A DNA stretch of 64,000 nt from Pseudomonas graminis (GTDB taxonomy: Bacteria > Pseudomonadota > Gammaproteobacteria > Pseudomonadales > Pseudomonadaceae): contig NZ_SOCR01000008.1 of assembly GCF_004364335.1 (NCBI RefSeq), positions 62,001-126,000 of the forward strand, in the 5' to 3' direction. Position numbers and translations under genes: made by a program. Under the pieces are notes generated by a model. It did no database searches. It was given only the letters and a program-made list of their open reading frames with translations, and had not been told where the DNA came from. Positions 50,774 to 59,520 of the stretch are shown piece by piece. Positions within the stretch are counted from its first letter, which is position 1. Every line of letters starts with the position of its first letter.

Positions 50774-51259
50774 ATGGACTTCGAACGTACCCAACATGTC
50801 GGCCATTACGGTGTCGTGTTTACGCTTATCCACTTCACCGTGCAGCCGGACGATGCCCCATCGTTGAGAACGATCAACCTGCCGGAAATAACCAAGAATC
50901 ATTTTGAGGTCTCCCGGTTGATTGAGGAAACCTACGAGCGAATGCTTGCACAGGGGCGGCCTTGCCGGATGGTGCTTGCGGTGTCACAACCAGTGAGCCG
51001 AAACTCAGCAGACCTGCTTAATGATCAGAGGGCTACGATAGGAACCCTAGTTGGCTCCATCGGAGGAAAACTTGCGTCACCGTTAGGGAGCATCGCGCAA
51101 AAGGTCGCTGGAACAACATCCGCCTCGGCGACCAAAAACAGATTGCCGATCTTTCATTCAGGAGACGTCATCGTCAGTATTGATGCCCAAGTGTCAGGTG
51201 GCATCGGTCCTCAACGCTCGTCAGCATCCTTAATCCTGAAAGTGAACGGCGGCCGCTGA
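50774..51259 (+). CDS. Putative Hcp-dependent glycine-zipper effector
   Basis: This 161-residue protein (ATG at 50774; an ATG at 50753 inside hcp is less likely) is small enough to fit the Hcp lumen. It has an N-terminal domain rich in beta-strand residues (HYGVVFTLIHFTV) and a central glycine zipper GTLVGSIGGKL with Gly90, Gly94 and Gly98 spaced GxxxGxxxG, followed by LGSIAQKVAG. Glycine zippers are known in the pore-forming type VI effector Tse4, which is also Hcp-delivered. It has no signal peptide. The stop codon overlaps the next gene by one base. Toxicity is inference from context and motif. Base composition looks lower in GC than the neighbours. Confidence 0.6.
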   Translation: MDFERTQHVGHYGVVFTLIHFTVQPDDAPSLRTINLPEITKNHFEVSRLIEETYERMLAQGRPCRMVLAVSQPVSRNSADLLNDQRATIGTLVGSIGGKLASPLGSIAQKVAGTTSASATKNRLPIFHSGDVIVSIDAQVSGGIGPQRSSASLILKVNGGR

Positions 51260-51519
51260 TGGGAACTGGCCTGTCCGTGGCAATTATGTGTTTTGTAATC
51301 TGGGGTATACGGCGAATTCCCGTACCAAGACTCTATCAATGCTTGACTGGCTTGGCGCTGATAGTCTTCTACTTCAAGTACGTCATCTCATGGATTGTTG
51401 CAATCGAAGAAGTGCAAGATGCTTACTTCCTGGATTACGAAACACTGTTATTTGGCATTTTCTATCTCGGAGTAGACCTGGTGATATACAGCTGGTGGCG
51501 TGACGACGAGCCAAAGTAG
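51259..51519 (+). CDS. Putative immunity protein, three-helix membrane protein
   Basis: The 86-residue protein is predicted to span the inner membrane three times (about residues 4-17, 29-49 and 63-80: GLSVAIMCFVIWG, LTGLALIVFYFKYVISW, LLFGIFYLGVDLVIYSWW) with a charged tail (RDDEPK). Its ATG shares one base with the TGA of the putative effector, the tight coupling usual for effector/immunity pairs. A membrane immunity protein is what a pore-forming toxin would need. I recognise no named family. Confidence 0.6.
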   Translation: MGTGLSVAIMCFVIWGIRRIPVPRLYQCLTGLALIVFYFKYVISWIVAIEEVQDAYFLDYETLLFGIFYLGVDLVIYSWWRDDEPK

Positions 51520-51754
51520 CGAATCGCATTGCTTCACCCATCAACAGGCTTGTCCCACGCTCCTCTTGGCGCGGGGCAAGCACCTCCCGCCATTCCAGTC
51601 ATCACATGACCTCACGCAATTTACAAATCCGGCAGGCCTGCGTTCTGCCCCCGAAATTCCCGACTCCATAGGCACGCGATCATCCAAAACCCCGCAGCGC
51701 CAGTGACAAGCCCGTTACATTAAGAAATATAATGAGCGCTTTGCGGTATTTCAA

Positions 51755-51803
51755 TTGACAAGAAATCGTGCGTTTGACTAAATCCAGTCATACGACGACG
51801 TAT
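51755..51803 (+). promoter_or_regulatory. Promoter and possible operator of the MFS gene
   Basis: TTGACA (51755-51760) followed after 17 bases by CTAAAT (51778-51783) could be the promoter. Just downstream the inverted repeat ATACG-N4-CGTAT (51790-51803) sits where a repressor would block initiation. The rest of the 326-bp gap from 51520 shows nothing I can assign. Confidence 0.42.
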
Positions 51804-51845
51804 AACGATCGCCGCCAAATAAAAACAATACCCAGAGTGGATTCG

Positions 51846-53159
51846 ATGAAAATCAAAGGCATCCGTTGGTGGATGGTCGCGCTGATAACCGGCGGTCTGA
51901 TCGTCAACTATCTCGCGCGTAACACCCTCTCCGTCGCCGCTCCCACCATGATGAGCGAGCTGAACATTTCCACCGAACAGTACTCGCACGTCGTCATCGC
52001 GTGGCAGATGGGCTATGCATTCATGCAGCCGGTTGCCGGCTATGTGATCGACGCCATCGGCACGAAGATCGGCTTTGCAGTGTTTGCCATCGCCTGGTCA
52101 GTCGCCTGCGCATCAGCGGCCATGGCCACGGGCTGGCAGAGTCTGGCGTTCCTGCGCAGCTTGCTGGGCATCACTGAAGCGGCGGGTTTTCCTGCGGCGA
52201 TCAAAGCAACCACGGAGTGGTTTCCGGCCAAAGAGCGCTCGGTCGCCATCGGCTGGTTCAACATCGGCTCATCGATCGGCGCGTTGCTGGCCCCTCCCCT
52301 CGTGGTCTGGGCGATCCTGCACAGCGGCTGGCAGATCGCGTTCGTCATCGTCGGCGGGCTGGGCCTGCTGTGGAGCGCGGGCTGGCTATTTTTCTACAAG
52401 CACCCCCGTAATCAGCGTCTGCTGGGCGATGAAGAGCGCGATTACATTCTTGCGGGTCAGGAATCCCACCTGAAGGACGCGCCGACCAAGCACGCCAGCT
52501 GGAAGAAGATCGTCGGCACCCGCAATTTCTACGCAATCGCTTCGGCACGCATGCTCTCGGAGCCGGCCTGGCAGACGTTCAACGCCTGGATTCCGCTGTA
52601 CCTGATGACCGAACGCCACATGAACATCAAGGAAATCGCGATGTTTGCCTGGCTGCCTTTTCTCGCTGCCGACATCGGCTGCGTGTTGGGCGGCTACCTG
52701 AGCCCTTTTTTCTACAAGCACTTCAACGTGTCGCTGCTGACGTCGCGCAAGATGGTAATGGTGTTCGGCTCGCTGTGCATGATCGGCCCTGGCTGCATCG
52801 GTCTGGTGGACAGCCCTTATGTCGCAATCGCGCTGTTGTGCGCCGGCGGCTTTGCGCACCAGACGCTGTCGGGCGCGTTGTATGCGATCACCTCGGACTC
52901 CTTCGGCAAGAACGAAGTGGGCACCGCGACTGGCCTGGGCGGTATGTTCGGGTTTCTCGGCGCGGCGTTGTTCACGCTGGTGCTCGGGATCATGGTCACC
53001 AAAGTCGGCTATAGCCCGCTGTTCGTGGCGCTGGCCGCTTTCGATCTCATCGCTGCCACGATCATCTGGTTTGTCGCCAAGCCGCTGTTGACCGGCACAC
53101 CTTCGGCGCAATCCGGCAGTGCATCGGCTGAACCGGCAGATGGGGTCCCGACGGTCTGA
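51846..53159 (+). CDS. MFS transporter, anion:cation symporter type (ExuT-like)
   Basis: The 437-residue protein (ATG at 51846, MKIKGIRWWMVALITGG) has twelve hydrophobic helices and the ACS-family features NYLARNTLSVAAPTM, ITEAAGFPAAIKATTEWFP and KERSVAIGWFNIGSSIGALLAPPL. Relatives import hexuronates, glucarate or galactonate. No catabolic genes are adjacent, so the substrate stays open. Confidence 0.85.
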   Translation: MKIKGIRWWMVALITGGLIVNYLARNTLSVAAPTMMSELNISTEQYSHVVIAWQMGYAFMQPVAGYVIDAIGTKIGFAVFAIAWSVACASAAMATGWQSLAFLRSLLGITEAAGFPAAIKATTEWFPAKERSVAIGWFNIGSSIGALLAPPLVVWAILHSGWQIAFVIVGGLGLLWSAGWLFFYKHPRNQRLLGDEERDYILAGQESHLKDAPTKHASWKKIVGTRNFYAIASARMLSEPAWQTFNAWIPLYLMTERHMNIKEIAMFAWLPFLAADIGCVLGGYLSPFFYKHFNVSLLTSRKMVMVFGSLCMIGPGCIGLVDSPYVAIALLCAGGFAHQTLSGALYAITSDSFGKNEVGTATGLGGMFGFLGAALFTLVLGIMVTKVGYSPLFVALAAFDLIAATIIWFVAKPLLTGTPSAQSGSASAEPADGVPTV

Positions 53160-53265
53160 CATCTCTGTCCGGGCCGTCGTAAACCGGCCCGGCATACCAT
53201 CCGGATATTGCACAGCGTCCTGGCCCTCACTAGTCTGGAGGACCAGGCCGATCAGAGGAATGTCC

Positions 53266-53895
53266 ATGTCTGCGCCCAGCATGACGCTGTACTACAACGC
53301 CGCTTCGCCATTCGCGCGCAAGGTGATGATCTTGCTTCATGAAACCGGACAGGCAAACCGGGTCAGTCTCAAGGCGGTTGCCCTCACCCCCGTCAGCCCC
53401 GACGTTGAAGTCTGTCGCGATAACCCGTGCGGGAAAATTCCGGCGTTGTGTCTGGCCGACGACAACGTGATCCATGACAGTCGGGTGATTCTCGAATACC
53501 TGGATCAACAGCACGTCGGCAACCCCCTAATTCCCAAGGAAGGCTCGGCGCGCTGGCGACGGTTGACGCTTGCGTCACTGGCCGATGCCCTTATGGACGC
53601 TGCGCTGCTCATCCGTTACGAGACCTTTTTGCGTCCCGAGGAGAAACACTGGTCGGAATGGCTCGATGCCCAGCAGGAAAAAATCGCTCGCACGCTGGCC
53701 TACTTCGAAGCCGAAGCCGTCACCGAATTGAGTACGCACTTCGACGTCGCATCGATCAGCGTGGCATGTGCAGTGGGCTATCTGGATTTCCGCCAGCCCA
53801 ATCTGGGATGGCGTAGCAGCTACCCGCGATTGGCGAGTTGGTATTGCGAAGTCAGCCAGCGGCCGTCGATGCTGGAAACCCAGCCGCCTGCGTAG
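53266..53895 (+). CDS. Glutathione S-transferase family protein
   Basis: The 209-residue protein has the thioredoxin-fold N-terminal domain (LYYNAASPFARKVMILLHETG, then NPCGKIPALCLADD with the cis-proline and VIHDSRVILEYLD with the glutathione-binding Asp-Ser) and a helical C-terminal domain. I chose the ATG at 53266 because AGAGGA is spaced correctly for it; ATG codons at 53260 and 53281 are alternatives. Substrate unknown. Confidence 0.88.
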   Translation: MSAPSMTLYYNAASPFARKVMILLHETGQANRVSLKAVALTPVSPDVEVCRDNPCGKIPALCLADDNVIHDSRVILEYLDQQHVGNPLIPKEGSARWRRLTLASLADALMDAALLIRYETFLRPEEKHWSEWLDAQQEKIARTLAYFEAEAVTELSTHFDVASISVACAVGYLDFRQPNLGWRSSYPRLASWYCEVSQRPSMLETQPPA

Positions 53896-53958
53896 CGAAC
53901 GCTGGCAAGTATGCGAAGGCGTTGAGTCAGTCGATATTCTCAGCGCTGACCCACCGCG

Positions 53959-54049
53959 TTCGCCAGCAAGCCGGCTCCTACGGATTTCGCCTACGCCTGA
54001 GATTTCGGGAGCTGCGCAGATCCATTGTAGGAGCGCGCTTGCCCGCGAA
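53959..54049. repeat. Mixed REP pair, one unit of each family
   Basis: An inverted unit of the GCCGGCTTGCTGGCGA family ends at 53981, and a direct unit of the GCGCGCTTGCCCGCGA family runs 54027-54049. It lies between the convergent GST and RimB-like protease genes and is the only doublet seen that combines both families back to back. Confidence 0.8.
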
Positions 54050-54123
54050 GGCGGTGGGTCAAGCGATGTTGAGGGCGCAGGCTGATCGCCTTCGCCGGCT
54101 CATCGAAATCATCACAACACTCA

Positions 54124-54624
54124 TCAGCACTCAGGCTTGTCCGCCGTATAACGACGGGCCGGGTTAACCGCTGCGCCGAATTCACGCAGGGCCTTGGCGC
54201 CGATCAGCAACGGGTAGTTGAAGTGGCTGCGGTCGACGAGGTTGACCTCCACGGTGCGTTTCACGTTGCCCAGGCATAGCTCGAGGTCCACAACCGGGCG
54301 CTTGGTCGGGTCAGCCGGTTCTTCTTCATCGTCGCCTTCGGAGCGGCCCTTGATCCGGCTGATGCGCGAAACCTTGTGTTCGTACACTTTGCTGTCAGCG
54401 TCCTTGGTCGCCAGACGGAAGCGCACCCAGTCATCGCCATCGCGCTTGAACAGTTCGATGTCCTTGGCCGACAACGATGCGGTCAACGCGCCGGTGTCCA
54501 TCTTGGCCTTGAACGTCTCGCCGATCTCCGAGACCTGAATGTATTCGTAACGGCCGTACAACGTCGGTTCGGCAGCCATGACAGGCAACGCCAGCAAAGA
54601 CATAAGCGCCAGAAGGGATTTCAC
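54124..54624 (-). CDS. Exported retropepsin-like protease (RimB/DUF785 family)
   Basis: The 166-residue protein starts at GTG 54624 (GAGGAA upstream) with a signal peptide (KSLLALMSLLALPVMA, cleavage before AEP). The mature domain has MDTGALTASLSA, the Asp-Thr-Gly-like retropepsin centre of the RimK-associated ATP-dependent zinc protease family (RimB). The signal peptide implies a periplasmic member, so it probably does not act on ribosomal S6. An acidic insert (GDDEEEPADPTKRP) is present. The frame stays open far upstream, but that part is antisense to the acyltransferase gene. Confidence 0.82.
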   Translation of the reverse strand: MKSLLALMSLLALPVMAAEPTLYGRYEYIQVSEIGETFKAKMDTGALTASLSAKDIELFKRDGDDWVRFRLATKDADSKVYEHKVSRISRIKGRSEGDDEEEPADPTKRPVVDLELCLGNVKRTVEVNLVDRSHFNYPLLIGAKALREFGAAVNPARRYTADKPEC

Positions 54625-54843
54625 GGATCTGATTCCTCGTGATGAATGGGCGGGGGCGTGTGCCCGGTTTAGACCGTCACTTTGCCGATGGTTCGCGCCA
54701 GGCTTCGCGCTCAGCGGCAAGCGAGCCAAGCATACGGAGCGTACCGACAAAGGCGTGAAACATTCGTCGGTATCACCAGGATTTTGCGCCCGGCGCCCGG
54801 CCTGCTTATCATTGCGCGCCACCCTGTCGATCGCGAGTGCCTT

Positions 54844-55731
54844 ATGCGTCACCTGCTCACCGGAATTGCTGTCACGCTGCTGCTTCTGCTCAATACCCTG
54901 GTGCTGATCGGCCCGCTGATGGTCTTTGCACTGCTCAAGTTGGTGTTCCAGAGCGAAATGCGCGACAACTGCTCGGCAGCCGTGATGTGGATCGCCGAAA
55001 CCTGGTGTGAAATCAACAAGCTGATTTTCAAAATCTGCCTGCCGACCCAGTGGGAAATCCGCGGCGACGAAGGCCTGCGTGGTGACACTTCCTATCTGGT
55101 CATCGGTAACCATCAGTCGTGGGTAGACATCCCGGCGCTGGTGCAGGCGCTGAATCGACGTACGCCCTTCTTCAAATTCTTCCTCAAGAAAGAGCTGATC
55201 TGGGTGCCGTTCCTTGGGCTGGCGTGGTGGGCTCTCGATTACCCGTTCATGAAGCGCTACACCAAGGCATTTCTGGCCAGACATCCCGAGCTCAAGGGCA
55301 AGGATCTGGAGATCACCCGCGAGGCATGCGAGCTGTTCAAACGTCAGCCGGTGACGGTGGTGAATTATCTGGAAGGCACACGGTTCACCCCGGCCAAAAA
55401 AGCCGAGCAGACTTCGCCCTACCGTTACTTGCTCAAGCCCAAGGCGGGCGGCGTCGCCTTCGTGCTGGCGGCGATGGGTGAGCAACTGGACGCAGTGCTC
55501 GATGTGACGGTCGTGTATCCGAGCGAGCGCATCCCGGGGTTCTGGGACTTGCTATCAGGACGAGTGCCACGGGTGATCGTCGACATCAGGACCCGCGAAC
55601 TCGACCCCGCGCTGTGGCGAGGCGATTACGAGAATGACCCGGCGTTTCGCGTGTATGTGCAGGACTGGGTCAACCGGCTGTGGGAAGAGAAGGATGCGCG
55701 GATTGCCGAGTTGCGGGGCGCGATTCATTAG
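54844..55731 (+). CDS. PlsC-family acyltransferase (YihG-like)
   Basis: The 295-residue protein has an N-terminal membrane anchor (LLTGIAVTLLLLLNTLVLIGP) and the acyltransferase block I NHQSWVDI with the catalytic His-x4-Asp, plus the substrate block YLEGTRFTP. This is the YihG/lysophosphatidic-acid acyltransferase family of phospholipid remodelling enzymes. A REP doublet starts five bases after its stop. Confidence 0.88.
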   Translation: MRHLLTGIAVTLLLLLNTLVLIGPLMVFALLKLVFQSEMRDNCSAAVMWIAETWCEINKLIFKICLPTQWEIRGDEGLRGDTSYLVIGNHQSWVDIPALVQALNRRTPFFKFFLKKELIWVPFLGLAWWALDYPFMKRYTKAFLARHPELKGKDLEITREACELFKRQPVTVVNYLEGTRFTPAKKAEQTSPYRYLLKPKAGGVAFVLAAMGEQLDAVLDVTVVYPSERIPGFWDLLSGRVPRVIVDIRTRELDPALWRGDYENDPAFRVYVQDWVNRLWEEKDARIAELRGAIH

Positions 55732-55735
55732 CGCT

Positions 55736-55822
55736 GTAGGAGCGCGCTTGCCCGCGAAGGCGGCGTCTCAGGCAGCCGATCCGTCATAGGCAGAATGCAT
55801 TCGCGGGCAAGCGCGCTCCTAC
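55736..55822. repeat. Paired REP element filling a convergent gap
   Basis: The doublet (units starting 55736 and ending 55822) occupies almost the whole gap between the acyltransferase stop (55731) and the end of the DUF2780 gene (55836). It is the only structure available as a terminator for either. Confidence 0.9.
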
Positions 55823-55835
55823 AAATACCTGAGGC

Positions 55836-56399
55836 TTACTTGGCGCCCCAGACGCCACTCAACGCCTGCAACGCAGAACTACCGGCGCCTTGCTGACCGA
55901 GGTATTGCAGAATCACCGGCACGAACTGGCTGACCATGCTGCTGTTCATGCCCAGCGCGCTGAACGCCTTGTTCACGTCGCCCATGCTCTGCACGTTACC
56001 CAGCGCGCTATCCAGGGCAGAGTTGCTGCTCCCGGAATTACCCAACAGTCCACCCAGACCACTCAGGCTGCCAAGGGCCGAATTGCCGGCCAGTTGATCG
56101 AGGCCTGGCACTGATTTGCTCAGTTGCGAATAGTCGTTGCCGGCGAGCTTGTTTTTGGCCAGCCCCAACAAGGCGCCCGTCCCGCCCACCGCTTGCTCCG
56201 GCGTGACGTTCAATTGCGTACCCAGCGTGTTCAACAGCCCGGCGGCCTCAGGCGCGGCAGTTGCCTTCTGCTGACCGCCGGTGGCGTTGGAAACGGCATT
56301 GGCCGCGTCATTCAGATTGAAAGCGAAGACCGGCGTGGCTGCCAGCGCCATCAGGCTCGCCAGCGCAGCACCGCGTACGTTTTTCAGTGGAACTTTCAT
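55836..56399 (-). CDS. DUF2780 family exported protein
   Basis: The 187-residue protein has a signal peptide (AALASLMALAATPVFA) and a helical, low-complexity Ser/Gly/Asn/Leu-rich body (GSLSGLGGLLGNSGSSNS) typical of DUF2780 (VcgC/VcgE) proteins. It is probably periplasmic and of unknown function. The upstream gene on the same strand is 87 bases away. Confidence 0.85.
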   Translation of the reverse strand: MKVPLKNVRGAALASLMALAATPVFAFNLNDAANAVSNATGGQQKATAAPEAAGLLNTLGTQLNVTPEQAVGGTGALLGLAKNKLAGNDYSQLSKSVPGLDQLAGNSALGSLSGLGGLLGNSGSSNSALDSALGNVQSMGDVNKAFSALGMNSSMVSQFVPVILQYLGQQGAGSSALQALSGVWGAK

Positions 56400-56486
56400 C
56401 GCACCAACCTCGTTTTCCGGGAGACCGGCCGTGGCCGGGTAAACACGCGTTGGACCGCCCCTCGGAGGGAAGTTCCACGCAGGGCC

Positions 56487-57077
56487 TCAGGGTTTGCTGA
56501 CATAAAACAAGCGCTGCGGCTCGAAGGTCCGCGCCAGCCGTTGATCCGCCGCCGTCGAGCCTGCCTGCAGGAGCCGGTGGCGAATGAACGCCTTATCGAA
56601 ATGCTCACCGTTGTGAAGCTTCTCGCGCAGGCTGATCAAGCGCGTGCCGCCCTGGTGATCGGCACCGCGATAGAGCGGCTCACTGAAGAGGCGCACCTGA
56701 GGGTCGGCGCTACCTCCGATGGATTTCACCTGGACCTGGGTGATGATCGCGAAACCGGACAGCCAGGGCGACCACAGCCGGGAGACGTCGGCAGCGAAAC
56801 ACTCATCGGGGGTAAAGTCAGCCTCGCAGTCCGCCAGCTCGCGGTAGGTCGGTGCGACGCGCACATGTTGACGGTAAGCCGCGCGGTATCCGGCCTCGCA
56901 CAGCGGCGGCGCAACCCCGCCCCAGATACACGCGTTCGGATTTTCAAAGAACATTTCCGACGATACCCAGCCCGATGTAACAGGCACCAGGTGAGCGCTG
57001 GTCAGCGTGGCAGGCAAGACAATGAGCGGCGTTGCGACGAGGAAGTGAATCGAGGTTCTGACCCACCAGACAAACAT
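56487..57077 (-). CDS. DUF1190-like exported protein
   Basis: The 196-residue product (ATG at 57077, weak ribosome site) has one N-terminal hydrophobic segment (TSIHFLVATPLIVLPATL), then a cysteine-containing domain (CEAGYRAAYRQHVRVAPTY, LADCEADFTPDECFA) that resembles DUF1190 (YgiB family), in which an acidic, cysteine-bounded repeat recurs. Function unknown. An upstream start at 57140 is in frame but unsupported. Confidence 0.65.
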   Translation of the reverse strand: MFVWWVRTSIHFLVATPLIVLPATLTSAHLVPVTSGWVSSEMFFENPNACIWGGVAPPLCEAGYRAAYRQHVRVAPTYRELADCEADFTPDECFAADVSRLWSPWLSGFAIITQVQVKSIGGSADPQVRLFSEPLYRGADHQGGTRLISLREKLHNGEHFDKAFIRHRLLQAGSTAADQRLARTFEPQRLFYVSKP

Positions 57078-57220
57078 GCATGACTCACCAGCTGAAAAAC
57101 GGGCAGGACAAATAGCACGGAGAAAACGCCGCTGAAACAAGCGGGAATGGAATTCAAACGCTCCTCGACTATTTTCAGAAACGCCCTACAAATGCGGGGC
57201 TAGAGGCCTACGTCAGGCAT

Positions 57221-57248
57221 AAAAAAAGCGACCCGAAGGTCGCCTTTT
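57221..57248 (-). terminator. Terminator after fdhA
   Basis: Minus-strand GGCGACC, loop TTCG, GGTCGC followed by TTTTTTT lies 16 bases after the fdhA stop. It ends the sox-purU-fdhA transcript. Confidence 0.8.
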
Positions 57249-57263
57249 GTGAGGGTCAGAAGA

Positions 57264-58463
57264 TCATGCGGCGCTGAACAGTTTGTGTGGGTCGATGACG
57301 AATTTCTTCGGCACACCGGCATCGAATTCGCCGTAACCGCGCGGGGCGTCGTCGAGGCTGATCACTTCCACACCCACCACGTCGGCAATGTTGATGCGGT
57401 CCCACATGATGGCCTGCATCAGTTGACGGTTGTACTTCATGACCGGCGTCTGGCCGGTGTGGAAGCTGTGGGATTTCGCCCAGCCCAGGCCGAAACGAAT
57501 GCTCAGCGCGCCGACCTTGGCCGCAGCGTCCACGGCGCCCGGGTCTTCCGTCACGTAAAGGCCGGGAATGCCGATCTTGCCGGCGACGCGCACCACCCCC
57601 ATCAGCGAGTTGAGTACGGTGGCCGGGGCTTCGGCCTTGGCGCCCGCATGTCCATGGCCGCGCGCTTCGAAGCCCACGGCATCGACGGCGCAGTCCACCT
57701 CAGGCTCGCCCAGCAGGTCGGCGATTTGCTCGTGGAGCGGGGTGTCCTTGGACAGGTCGGCGATCTCGAAACCCTGGGCCTTGGCGTGCGCCAAACGAAC
57801 CGGGTTGACGTCGCCGACAATGACGACTGCCGCGCCGAGCAGGCGCGCTGATGCGGCAGCGGCAAGCCCCACGGGACCGGCACCGGCGATGTACACCGAG
57901 CTGCCCGGGCCGACACCGGCAGTGACCGCTCCGTGATAACCGGTTGGCAGGATGTCGGAAAGGCAGGTCAGGTCGCGGATCTTCGACATGGCTTTGTCGC
58001 GATCAGGAAGTTTGAGCAGGTTGAAGTCGGCGTAGGGCACGAGCACGTATTCGGCCTGGCCGCCGGTCCAGTCGCCCATGTCGACATAACCGTAGGCACC
58101 GCCGGCGCGGGCCGGGTTAACGGTCAGGCAAACGCCGGTGTGTTGCTCTTTGCAGGAGCGGCAACGGCCGCAGGCGACGTTGAACGGCACGGACACCAGA
58201 TCACCGATCTTGAGGTTTTCGACGTCGCTGCCCTTCTCGATCACTTCACCGGTGATTTCGTGCCCCAGTACGAGGCCGACCTGAGCCGTCGTTCGGCCAC
58301 GCACCATGTGTTGATCGGAACCACAAATGTTGGTGGAAACCACGCGCAAGATCACCCCGTGCTCGATCTTCTTGCCGCGCGGGTCCTGCATTTTGGGATA
58401 GTCGATTTTCCGTACGTCGACCTTGCCTGCGCCGAGATACACCACACCACGATTACCGGACAT
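57264..58463 (-). CDS. fdhA: Glutathione-independent formaldehyde dehydrogenase
   Basis: The 399-residue zinc medium-chain dehydrogenase (ATG at 58463, MSGNRGVVYLGAG) oxidises formaldehyde with NAD without glutathione. It has the catalytic zinc segment NICGSDQHMVRG, the structural zinc cysteines CGRCRSCKEQHTGVC and the Rossmann motif VYIAGAGPVGLAAAASA. It is the last gene of the sarcosine cluster and removes formaldehyde released by sarcosine oxidase. Confidence 0.95.
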   Translation of the reverse strand: MSGNRGVVYLGAGKVDVRKIDYPKMQDPRGKKIEHGVILRVVSTNICGSDQHMVRGRTTAQVGLVLGHEITGEVIEKGSDVENLKIGDLVSVPFNVACGRCRSCKEQHTGVCLTVNPARAGGAYGYVDMGDWTGGQAEYVLVPYADFNLLKLPDRDKAMSKIRDLTCLSDILPTGYHGAVTAGVGPGSSVYIAGAGPVGLAAAASARLLGAAVVIVGDVNPVRLAHAKAQGFEIADLSKDTPLHEQIADLLGEPEVDCAVDAVGFEARGHGHAGAKAEAPATVLNSLMGVVRVAGKIGIPGLYVTEDPGAVDAAAKVGALSIRFGLGWAKSHSFHTGQTPVMKYNRQLMQAIMWDRINIADVVGVEVISLDDAPRGYGEFDAGVPKKFVIDPHKLFSAA

Positions 58464-58505
58464 ACATGTCACCTCTCTATTTGTTATTGATTGGGTGAGT
58501 CAGTG

Positions 58506-58611
58506 AGCTTCAAGCCGCACGCTTCACGCAGCAAGCAAAAGCGCTGCTGCCACTACATGGGCCCGAAACGTGTTGCGAGTGACGCCGCTTTTCCTCTTGC
58601 GGCTTGAAGCT
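58506..58611. repeat. Inverted repeat between purU and fdhA
   Basis: AGCTTCAAGCCGCA at 58506-58519 is matched by TGCGGCTTGAAGCT at 58598-58611, followed by a further TGAAGCTTG. This 14-bp inverted pair belongs to a third, AAGCTTGAAG-type palindromic repeat and lies inside the operon. Confidence 0.7.
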
Positions 58612-58630
58612 TGAAGCTTGCAACTACCCC

Positions 58631-59488
58631 CTACAGCACCACCGTCCTGTTGGCATTGAGAAAAACCCGTCGCTCGATGTGATAACCCACTGCACGCGCC
58701 AGGGTCAGGCCTTCGATGTCGCGGCCCTTGGCGATCAGGTCTTCAGGGTAGTGACTGTGGTCTACCACTTCCACGCCTTGGGCGATGATCGGCCCTTCGT
58801 CGAGGTCGTTGTTGATGTAATGGGCTGTCGCGCCGACCAGTTTCACGCCTTTGTTGTAAGCCTGGTGATAGGGCTTGGCGCCCTTGAAACCCGGCAGCAG
58901 CGAGTGATGAATGTTGATCGCCTTGCCATCGAGCTTGCGGCACAGCTCCGGCGACAGCACTTGCATGTAGCGGGCAAGCACCACCAGCTCGGCGCCGGTG
59001 TCTTCAATCACCTTCATTACCCTGGCTTCCTGCGCCGGTTTGTCGTGGGGGTCGAGGGGGAAATGGTAGTACGGAATATCGTGCCAGCGCGCCAGCGGTT
59101 CGAGGTCCGGGTGATTGGAGACGACGGCGACCACGTCCATGGACAGCTGATTGATGCGCTGGCGGTAAAGCAGATCGTTGAGGCAGTGGTCGGCCTTGGA
59201 CACCATGATCACCACTTTCGGGCGGTAGTTCGGGGAGGTGAGCTCGAAAATCATGCCGAAGGATTCGCCGCGCTGGGCGAGACCTGCACGGAACGACGAC
59301 TCGTCAAACCCCTCCGGCTGGCGAAACTCGACACGAATGAAAAAACGGCTGGACAGCCGGTCATCGAACGAATGGTGCTCGGTGACGTAACAGCCCTGCT
59401 CGAAGAGGTAACGCGTCACCGCATCCACCGTGCCCAGCACGCTGGGGCAGTCGGCGGTCAGAATCCAGGTATCGGGGGCGCGGCTCAT
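58631..59488 (-). CDS. purU: Formyltetrahydrofolate deformylase
   Basis: PurU hydrolyses 10-formyl-THF to formate and THF, freeing folate loaded by sarcosine oxidation. The 285-residue protein has an N-terminal ACT domain (VLGTVDAVTRYLFEQGCYV) and the C-terminal formyltransferase fold with the NIHHSLLPGFKGAKPYHQA signature and DLDEGPIIAQ. It lies 32 bases after soxG. Confidence 0.95.
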   Translation of the reverse strand: MSRAPDTWILTADCPSVLGTVDAVTRYLFEQGCYVTEHHSFDDRLSSRFFIRVEFRQPEGFDESSFRAGLAQRGESFGMIFELTSPNYRPKVVIMVSKADHCLNDLLYRQRINQLSMDVVAVVSNHPDLEPLARWHDIPYYHFPLDPHDKPAQEARVMKVIEDTGAELVVLARYMQVLSPELCRKLDGKAINIHHSLLPGFKGAKPYHQAYNKGVKLVGATAHYINNDLDEGPIIAQGVEVVDHSHYPEDLIAKGRDIEGLTLARAVGYHIERRVFLNANRTVVL

Positions 59489-59520
59489 AGGTATTCCTTG
59501 ATCGTGTGGTCAATCCGTTA

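Noticed and set aside
50271..51519. A full type VI secretion cluster
   Set aside because: Only hcp and two small genes are present; no sheath, baseplate, ClpV or VgrG gene lies in the window.
54625..55485. A long N-terminal extension of the RimB-like protease
   Set aside because: The extension is antisense to the acyltransferase gene, and a GTG with a good ribosome site and signal peptide marks the true start at 54624.
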